Shown: one piece after another, positions 55,601 to 64,000 of the stretch
How the letters are laid out: the number at the start of each line of letters is the position of its first letter
Numbering within the stretch: position 1 is the stretch's first letter
Assembly (NCBI GenBank): GCA_024180945.1
Contig: JAKSGN010000033.1
Coordinates: 186,001-250,000 of the forward strand
Direction of reading: 5' to 3'
From: Macrophomina tecta
Taxonomy: Eukaryota; Ascomycota; Dothideomycetes; Botryosphaeriales; Botryosphaeriaceae
Length of the DNA: 64,000 bases
Translations under genes and position numbers: made by a program
The notes under the pieces: model-generated
The model's input: only the letters and a program-made list of their open reading frames with translations
The model's database searches: none
What the model was told of the DNA's origin: nothing

Positions 55601-57699
55601 ATTCTATAGCTAATACTCTAGTAGTTATCCTTTATCTCTTTCTTAGAATATTCTCGGTATATTCTAGAACTCTTATAGGACTGTTTCTAATTCTAGTATA
55701 GGTGCTAATTTATCCTTAATAGGCCTTATAATTCCGCTAAGGTCTACGCTAACCTTAGCTACTAAAATGCCTTTGTCGTTATGGCTCTTATACCCGAGGG
55801 AACTAGTACCTACTTTATCCGGGTGGCCGTATCGTCTATTAAGCCTCTAGGGACAGTCTTCTCCGACTGGCTTTAGGCTATTCTTATCCTTATCTATAAG
55901 GCCCCATTTCGTATAAGTAAGAGTCTTCTGCTCGATATCTTTACTAGATTTTACGTAAATCGTATAGGCCTTTTCTCCTCATCTTATTATAAGTTTTAGC
56001 ACTCGGTAGCTAATAGTCTTAATATCTACGGGTATGTTGTTATCCCGCTATCTTAGCTCGGAGGTTCCGCTCTAGCTCTTAGGCTCTAGCGCTTTCTTCT
56101 AGCTCTATTGGCTTCTTCTTACCGTTGCGAGGTAGTATCTATAGTATTCGTTTAGAAACGTAATAGTCTCTATTCTCTAGCTAATATACGGCTCGTGGGT
56201 CTTTAGCCATAATATCCCGAGGATAATATCGTGCCTGGGGATTATTATTACGTCGAGGTTAATCCGTTCTCGGTGATTTTTAACGGTGAGGAGTGCTTCT
56301 TCTATTTTAATTTATATCTAGCCATTTCCGTATTCCGCTAGGGAGCCGTCTACCGTGCTTAGCCGATAAGGGTAATCCTTAGCTTACTAGGGTAGTTAGT
56401 TCTTAACGATAAACTTAGAGTTAATAAATATACCTTATACGCCGCTATTAATTATAGCCGTTGCCTTTTTCCCATAGAATATAACTAGAATATATAAAAG
56501 TCGATATAGGTTTAATTCGGTAGGTATAATTTCGTTTATTATACGTATAATCTAGTTAAGGGACCTGTCTAACGGCCTCTCCTAGGATTTTTATCTAGGA
56601 AAGCCGTCTAGTTTTTTAATATAGGTCGTCCCGTTATTTTATAACGAATATACTCGTTCTATTTATTAACTAGAATTAGGGTGTTTTTCTATTACGTCTA
56701 TCTACCGCGTTTAATTAGTCGTCTTTAGTAGATCTACCCGTTTTAGACCTAATACTAGAAGATAGATATATCGTATTTTTCGTAGAATATCTATTATAAG
56801 ATACCCCTATCCCTAGTTACCGTACCGTACTAATAAAGAGTATAAGCTATATTACGGAGGTATTATAGGTCTTATTATTATTATATTTCCTATACTTTAT
56901 TCTCTAGCTAAGATACGAGTTTATCGGCCGTCTTAAGTAGTAATTCTTTTTAGGGGTTCTAGATATCGTCTTGCTATACGCGTGCGTATATCTTTTCTTA
57001 CTATATCTTGTATTGCTACGTTTCGAGGTTAATTATAGGGCCTAGAATCTAGGTAACTATAGGCTCTAGGCTATTAAGAACGCGACGTATCTCTTTATAT
57101 TAAGCTAGGTACTTAGTTATTCTTATAAGCGTAGCTTCGTTCTACTATTACTCGTTATCGGTTATACTTAACTCTAGAATACTATTATATAGTTCTTTTA
57201 TATCGCTATCGACTAGGTTCTTATTATTAGAAAAGGTTTTAATAAGCTCTTTCTTTATTCTTAGAATTATATTAATATATTATAGCTCTTTAGAGTACTA
57301 GTCTATAGCATTCTTATCGCTCTAGTAAGTAGTATAGTTATTATTATAGTAGGCTATCTAGCTAAGCCTTTAATACTCGGGGCTCTAGCTTTCTTTATAT
57401 TACTTATTAAATTTAGCGAAGGGGTTTTCTTATTTAGTAATTATAGAGACTTCTTAGCTTTCTAATTTTTATGTTATAGCCGAGACTTATTTATTCTTCT
57501 TAAGGTAGTAGTATATCTTTTTCTAAGTCTTACTATAGTAGACGTATAGTTCTTTTTTAAACCTTTATTTTTACTCTAGGGTCTATTCTTTACGTTATTT
57601 TTTTTATAGCCATTGTTTTTTTTTCTAGCGTAGGTATTTCTTTTAGATAGATCGTTTCGGCGGTTAATATTATCTAGCTCTATAGTATCTTCTTCTTTC

Positions 57700-58560
57700 T
57701 AAGTATATCTAGGGCGCGCTAGGCGCGAAGTATTAGCTCTATAGTTTACTTTATACTTTTTAAATTAGCGCTCGAAGAGGCGGTTATCGTATTTAATAGC
57801 TAGCTTAATAAGCTTATCTAGAGTCTTAGAATCGTTTTATATTATAAGTTAGTCTTTAACCCTTTTCTTAAGTCCTCGGTAGTAGTAGTCTATAAGGGCG
57901 CGGTTAGACTAGTTATTTAGATATGCTACGGCCTTTTAGAATTCTATAGTATAGTCCGCTACTAAGGTCTTTTAGTAGATATTTATAACGGCTCGTCGGG
58001 CCTTATTAATCTTATTAAGGTCTTCGAAGCTTTATTTAATTTAAGTTACGAAGTACTTATAGCTTTTAAAGACTTTCTTAGTATTCTTCTTATATACTTC
58101 TAGTTCTTTCTCTATTCGGTTCCTAAGGTAGGGCTCGAACTACTATACTATAATATCGCGGAGATAGGTAGTAGTAAATATTACCCTCTTATTATTAGTA
58201 GAAAAGTCTCTAGAGTTAAAGAAAAAGTATAAGTTAAGTTATAAGAGAAAAGTCTAAAGCTTCTTTTAGTTACCGTAGAATAGATTTAGCTTAGTCGTCT
58301 TCGTGCTTTTATTAGGAGGTTGAGTTGTTATTAATATCGGAATATAAATAGGTGCCGGGATAGAGGTTATCGAAGTAGCTTAGTTACGAAGTTCGCCTAT
58401 TTATTAATAGAGCTAGGTATTCTCGTTAGTCTACTTCTAGAGTTATCTACGTAGTTCGCCGATCTAGCCTTATATATCTTAAATAACCTAAAAGAGGTCG
58501 GCTATAGTTAGCTATAGAAGACCGTTATTATTTATATTAACGTCGTTTATTATATTACCT
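57700..58560 (-). pseudogene. Gypsy gag remnant
   Basis: Minus-strand pieces such as KARRAVINIY, FQKAVAYLNN, RALIDYYYRGLKKRVKD and LDKLIKLAIKYDNRLFE fit the Ty3/Gypsy capsid (retrotransposon gag) domain. No clear zinc knuckle remains. Confidence 0.7.
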
Positions 58561-58649
58561 AGTTAGCGTTAAGTATCGGGTAATACTATCTTATTATTAA
58601 GTATTTCTCTTCTCGGAACTACCTTTTCTTATAAGAATAATAGTTAAAG

Positions 58650-59391
58650 TATAACGACGGCCTCTTCTACTAGGCTTTAGAATCGCCTAGTAGGGTTAGA
58701 TAGCTAAAGGGTTTATCTTAAAGAATAAGAGAAGAATAAAAAATTAGAATAATAGTAGTAATTACGTAATATATTAGTACGCGATACGCGTTAGGCTTAT
58801 TATCTCTAATAGTATTATATTAGAACTTTAAGTTGACTATAAAGGTTAAAGTACTATCTAAGAAATATATCTATATACTATAGAAAATATATAGTAATCT
58901 ATAAATAGTAGTAGATAGTTATTATTCTTAGTTATCTAAGTATTATAGAGAATAGTCATAATTCTTCGTTATCTAGTAGGCCCGGTAGGTTCTATATAAC
59001 TTAGGCGCTAAGGCCTATTTTCCGGAACCTAACTTCTATTCTAATAAGCGGACGATATATTTAATATTCTCTTATTTATTTCTTATATTTAAAGTCAGTT
59101 TCTTAGATCTATATCTTTTTTCTATAGATATCTTTTTTCTACGGGAACTCGGTCTTACTATTCTTTCGGATAGTCGCTATACTACGTAGACGTTATTTTT
59201 ATATGGGCTTCTATTACTACCTAGCTTAGGGCTATACGCGCTATCTTTTCTTAAGGCTAGTTTTCCCATACGGGCATTTCGGTCGTGCGGCTCTACTACT
59301 TATAAGGGTTTTTAGTTTCTATAGTATCTTTTCCCGTACGGGCTTTCTACCTATAGGGTTATAAAGCCCTTATCCTCTAGGATTCGTAATA
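58650..59391 (-). repeat. LTR of the Gypsy element (5' LTR in sense)
   Basis: About 742 bp, partner of 51047-51834. Differences between the two are overwhelmingly C-to-T and G-to-A with this copy in the mutated state, for example CTTCGGAG versus CTTTAGAA. Confidence 0.85.
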
Positions 59392-62300
59392 GTAGAAAAC
59401 TTTTACTTATATAAAACGGGGCCTTACGAATAAGAATAAGAATAGCCTAAAGCTAGTTAAAGAAGACTACCCCTAGTAGCTTAATAGATAGTATAACTAT
59501 CTAAATAAAATAGATACTAGTCCCCTCGAATATAAGAGCTATAATAATAAAGATATTTTAGTAGCTAAGGTTAGCGTAAACCTTAGCGGAATTATAAGGT
59601 CTATTAAGAATAAATTAGTACCTATACTAGAATTAGAGATAGTTCTATAGAAGTTCTAGAATATATTAAGAATATTCTAAGAAAAAGGTAAGGAATAACT
59701 ACTAAAGTATTAGCTATAAAATTATAAGATACTCTTACTTTTAAAAATATAATTAGTATTTAAGCCTATTTACTTCTTATCTAAGATAAAGGCTAAAGTA
59801 TTACGGAAATATATTAATAAAAACCTAAAATAAGAATATATACGACCCTTATAGTCGCTAGTAAAATACCCTATTCTATTTATTTTTAAGAAGAATAGTA
59901 AGCTCCGCCTCTACATTAACTACTAATAACTAAATAATATTACGGTTAAAAACTAATATCTACTATCTTATATTAACAAATTATAGAATAAGCTTCGTAA
60001 CGCTAAGTTCTTTATAAAGCTAGACCTTCGAGACGGCTACTATCTAGTCCGTATTAAGAAAGGTAAAGAATAGAAAATAGCGTTCTAAATATAATTTAGA
60101 TATTATAAGTATATAGTAATATTTTTTAGACTTATTAATATATCGGCTATCTTCTAGAGTTTAGTTAACGATACTTTATATTCGTATTTAGATATATTCG
60201 TCTTAGCTTACCTAGATAATATTCTAATATACTTAGAGACGCTTAAAGAATATACTAAGTACGTAAAAAAAATTCTAAAGGCCTTAAATAAATGAAACCT
60301 CTAAGTAGCCCTAGAAAAAAGTAAGTAGTGTATATAAAAAATAAAATATCTAAAGTTTATTATTACCCCCGGACATATTAGTATAGACGATAAGAAACTA
60401 GACGTAATTAGAAACTAGCTAATACTATAAACTATTAGAAAAGTATAATTCTTTCTCGGATTTACTAACTTTTACTAGAAGTTTATTATAAACTATACTA
60501 AAATAGCAGTATCTCTAACCAATATTACTAAGAAAAAATATAGATTTATATAGAAAGAAAAATAGTAATGAGCGTTCGACTTACTAAAGTAGATATTTAT
60601 AGAAGTACTAATTCTAGGACTCTATAACCCGAATCTACTAATTATAGTAAAAACCGACACTTTAGACTACGCTATAGAAGCCGTACTTAGTTAGCTAAAT
60701 AAAGAAGGCTAACTATACCCTATTATCTACTACTTAAGAAAAATAATATCTACTAAAAAGAACTACGACGTCTATAATAAAGAACTCTTAGCTATAGTTA
60801 CGGCTTTTAAAGAGTAGAGATACTATCTTAAAGATACTAAATACTAGATTATAGTCTACTACGACTATAAGAACCTCTCGTACTTTACTACTACTAAAGA
60901 ATTAAACCGTTAATAGGTTTAATAGGCTAAAGAGCTAGCGTTCTATAATATAAAGATTATCTATAAAAAGAGATCTAAGAACGCTTATATAAACGTACTA
61001 AGTAAATAAGCTAACTACATCGAAGAAAAGCTAGGTCTATAATCTATAATACTTAATATATAGAAAGACGGGTCTTTTATATCTACTAGTTATAGCCGCT
61101 AGATTATAGCTATTTATAGCCTAGAATAAATATAGCTTAAAGAAGAACTAGACGACTCGCTTATTTTAGTTAAACTATTCGCCCTAGCGATATACCTCAA
61201 AGGTAATAAATAGAAATAAAAGATTCGAGAAGCCTACGTAAATAACGTAATAGCTTAAAAAATTAAAAAACTTAATAATAACCCCTAAGTAACTAGAAAT
61301 ATAGATAGTATAATTCTATTTTTAGAATTAGTCTACGTTTTAGTTAAACTATAAGAAGAGTTTATAAAGAATATATATAAGACTCTAGTATATAATTATT
61401 AAGAAATAAATAAGATAATAGAGCGAATTACGAGAAGCTACTACTTTCTAGAGCTAAGAAGAACTATTTAATAAATAGTCTCGTAATACGATCTTTATAT
61501 TAGAAGTAAGGCCGCGAGATATATACCCTATAAACTACTCTAGCCGTACTAGTACTAAAGTATTCTTAGTAATCTATCTCGCTAGACTTTATTACGAATC
61601 TATTTAAGTTAGAAGAACCGCTTACTAAGATTAAGTATAACTTAATTCTAGTTATTATTAATAGAATAATAAAGTATATATATTATCTACTATATCTTAA
61701 GATAGTAAATATAAAAGAACTCGCCTATACGTTTCTTAGAATAATTCTTAGTAACTATAGATTACTAGAAGAGCTCGTATTAGATAAAAATTAGCTATTT
61801 ATATTTTAATTCTAGTAGACTCTTACCCGCTAGCTTAGAGTAAAGTATAAGCTCTCAACTACGGTATACCCTTAAATAAATAGATAAATAAAGTAGATAA
61901 ACTAAACGCTAGAATAATACCTACGCTACTACCTTAACTACACGTAAGATAATTAGATAGAGCTACTATCGCTTATATAGTTTACGTATAATAGCTCTAA
62001 GGCGTCCGCTATATAAAAATCTCTATTCTACGCTAACTACGAATACGAGCTAATAGCCTATAAATATTTAATACTAAGCGAGTTATTAGCCTAAAAAGAA
62101 ATTCTTAAAGTAGACTAGCTAAAGATACTCTACGAATAACTATATCTAGACCTCGAATTTATAGCCCTATAAATAAGTAAATACTATAATAGACGGTACT
62201 AGAAGATACTATAGCTTAGAAGAGAAAATAAAGTTTACCTTCTTAGTAAAAATTTTAAACGAAAAAAGAATAACCGACTAAGTAAAAAATTAGACTTTAA

Positions 62301-62639
62301 AAAAGTCGGTTTCTTCGAAATCGAAGAATAAATTAGAAAGATTAATTTCCGCCTTAAATTACTAGATACTATACGAATATATCTAGTATTTTATATCGCT
62401 CTACTTAAACTAGTACCTTAAGATGCCACGCTATTACGCTAAATAGAGAAAATTATACTAGAAAATCTAAACGCTAATAAAAGTAAAGACTAGAACGTAG
62501 AATAAATTTTAAATAGCGGCTATATTAACGATTAGTTTAGATACCTTCTTAAATAGAAAGAAGACTAAGATAATATCTAAAAACTACTAAAACTATATAA
62601 CTATTAAGAACTTATTAATAAGTTCTATCGCCGAAACCT

Positions 62640-63397
62640 AGATTAACTAATACCGCTAACTTATTATATATAAAGAACCTAAAATTAAACTTAGAAAATG
62701 AAGATAATCGCGCCTAATTAACTAGACCGAAACCCTCGGGGGGCGTAGAACCCGAACTAATACTAGAAGACCTAATAGACTAAAACGCCTCTATAACGTT
62801 ATTAGCTAAAGTATTACTATATAAACGCTTTAGCGATTATTCCTTCTTAGTATTTTTAGGGTTAACTAAACTTTTAGCCTCGTAGGTAGCCTCTAGGCGA
62901 TCTAATTTCTTAAAATCTTTAATAGACTACGCCTTCTTATTTAATATTAAGCTACTACGACGCTATAATAGAACCTTCTACTTACGAAAACGCTCTAAGC
63001 GAGATAAGATAGTACGTAGCTTAGACGTTAGCTTAGAGATAATATCTAAAGCCTCTATCTTATTAGCGGTAATCTTTATAATAGTACGCTCGAGACGAAT
63101 AACTAAAAAAAAAGAGTTAGAACTAGTTAAAAAAAGACGGAAAAAACTTATAATTATTCTTCTCCGCGCTACTAGTATTATAGTAGATATTACTATAATA
63201 GGTATACTCTCTATAGCATAAATATTCTAGAGTAATATAATATACTACGGGCTTATTCTTCTCCTCTAATAAAAGACACCAAGCGTAAGAAATTAGTATA
63301 TTAAGATCTAAAAGTATATATAAAAAATTAATCTTTATACTAAGAAACTTACGCTTAATCTACTACTCGTCGCGCTTACGTTTAGAAGGTATTATAG
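62640..63397 (-). pseudogene. Second copy of the antisense extra ORF
   Basis: Reverse-complement counterpart of the 51939-52715 ORF in the inverted Gypsy copy. The start codon now reads ATA, a RIP-type G-to-A change, followed by the recognisable PSKRKRDE-like beginning. Heavily mutated. Confidence 0.55.
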
Positions 63398-63496
63398 AAA
63401 AGACTTATAAGAAAAAGAAATAAAATAATAAAAGAAGCCTAAGATATAGATAAATAAATAAATCTTCGGGCCAAAGATTCTTAAGAGGGGAAATAG

Positions 63497-64000
63497 TATT
63501 ACAAACTCTAAGATATAAGGGCTTTATAATTCTATAGGCGAAAAGCCCGTATAAAAAAAGATACCGTAGAGGCTAAAAACCTATAAAAATAATAGAGCCG
63601 TACTACTAGCATGCCTATATAGAAAAACTAGCCTTAAGAAAAGACGGCGCGTATAGACCTAAATAAGATAGTAATAGAAGCCCGTATAGAAGCAACGCCT
63701 ATATAGTATAGTAAGACTATAGAAATACCGACTAGAGTAAACTTCTGTAGGGAAAGAATATCTATAAAAAAGAGATTACGAATTCTAAAAGCTAATTTTA
63801 GACTAGAGAAATAAATGGAATAAAGTTAAATAACTTATATAGTCTAAGAAATAATAGTCTAGCGGTAAAATACTTTCTTAACTAATATAAAAGTTAGATT
63901 TTAGAAAATAGATATTAGTACCTAAATTATATACGGTTTACCTAACCTACTTATAGATTAGAAGCCTTAGTAAAGATCTAATTCTTAGAATAATTTAATA
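63497..64000 (+). repeat. Partial LTR of the second Gypsy copy
   Basis: Matches the reverse complement of 51330-51834 with many transitions; the remainder lies beyond the window. Confidence 0.8.

Larger units (their letters stand above)
51047..59391 (-). mobile_element. Ty3/Gypsy chromovirus-like LTR retrotransposon, RIP-inactivated
   Basis: An 8.3-kb element in minus orientation between two direct LTRs. Sense order from about 58.4 kb downward: Gag capsid (KAVAYLNN, RALIDYYYRGLKK, about 57.7-58.3 kb), a protease region, reverse transcriptase (about 54.9-55.5 kb; active-site block reads LAYLDNILIY near 55100), RNase H (about 54.3-54.75 kb), integrase (about 53.1-54.2 kb) and a C-terminal chromodomain (FRYLLKWK, about 52.69-52.84 kb). 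A purine-rich tract (AAGAGGGGGAA in sense, about 51838-51850) abuts the 3' LTR. Coding frames are riddled with TAG/TAA at former Trp and Gln codons. The second catalytic Asp of the RT YxDD box reads Asn, a G-to-A change. Confidence 0.88.
59392..64000 (+). mobile_element. Second Gypsy copy, inverted and 5'-truncated, runs off the window
   Basis: The plus strand here matches the reverse complement of about 55935 down to 51300. It starts inside the pol region before RT and continues through RT (LAYLDNILIY near 60200-60232), RNase H, integrase, chromodomain (62480-62650), the antisense ORF (62640-63397) and the polypurine tract to the LTR (from about 63497). The 5' part is missing and the LTR is cut by the window end. 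It is even more AT-rich and stop-filled than its partner. With the first element it forms an inverted repeat with arms of about 4.5 kb. Confidence 0.88.

Noticed and set aside
51047..59391. Alternative genetic code explaining the many TAG codons
   Set aside because: The stops are confined to the AT-rich repeats, match C-to-T/G-to-A change of Gln and Trp codons, and are absent from single-copy genes in the same window.

Overview
The window is nuclear DNA of a filamentous ascomycete (Pezizomycotina). The evidence is short GT..AG introns of 44-122 nt, GC-rich coding sequence, a plant-wall-degrading and secreted gene set (GH10 xylanase, cutinase, probable GH93 enzyme), fungal-only families (RTA1-like, fungal rhodopsin-like 7TM, Zn2Cys6, DUF3435), and a terminal AT-rich block with the signature of repeat-induced point mutation (RIP). 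I cannot name the species.

Layout. 0-9.7 kb: 3' end of a P1B metal ATPase, an epoxide-hydrolase-like gene broken by one in-frame TGA, a probable GH93 enzyme, a three-exon GH10 xylanase and an SDR oxidoreductase. 10-19.4 kb: a possible small detoxification or metabolite cluster with a six-exon 7TM protein, an RTA1-like membrane protein divergent from an Upc2-like Zn2Cys6 regulator, a decayed PRISE-type reductase and a secreted FAD oxidase. A palindrome containing GAATACGTAAA lies just upstream of both the RTA1 and the oxidase genes. 22.6-34.4 kb: an isochorismatase-like hydrolase, a protein kinase with a Cys/His tail, a second 7TM protein, a wrecked carboxylesterase that has lost its nucleophile motif, and a cutinase. 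34.8-38.3 kb: an NRPS relic. 39.8-40.2 kb: a three-exon gene for a 90-residue secreted protein with ten cysteines; no single open frame covers it.

41-50 kb is the most striking part. An RNA-dependent RNA polymerase is joined, through a phase-0 intron, to an SF1 (UPF1/Hrr1-like) helicase. The inferred ancestral product is one protein of about 1719 aa. The helicase half is interrupted by a 2725-bp hAT transposon with an exact 8-bp target duplication and an apparently intact, one-intron transposase. Removing the transposon and one duplication restores the frame exactly. A P-loop nucleotide kinase-like gene is transcribed divergently from the RdRP.

From about 50.1 kb to the end the DNA is RIP-degraded. 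It begins with a minus-strand relic of a DUF3435 tyrosine recombinase (the Starship-captain/Crypton-like family). Then comes an 8.3-kb Ty3/Gypsy chromovirus-like element on the minus strand with two LTRs, followed by a head-to-head 5'-truncated inverted copy running off the window. Both Gypsy copies carry an extra antisense ORF between the chromodomain and the 3' LTR.
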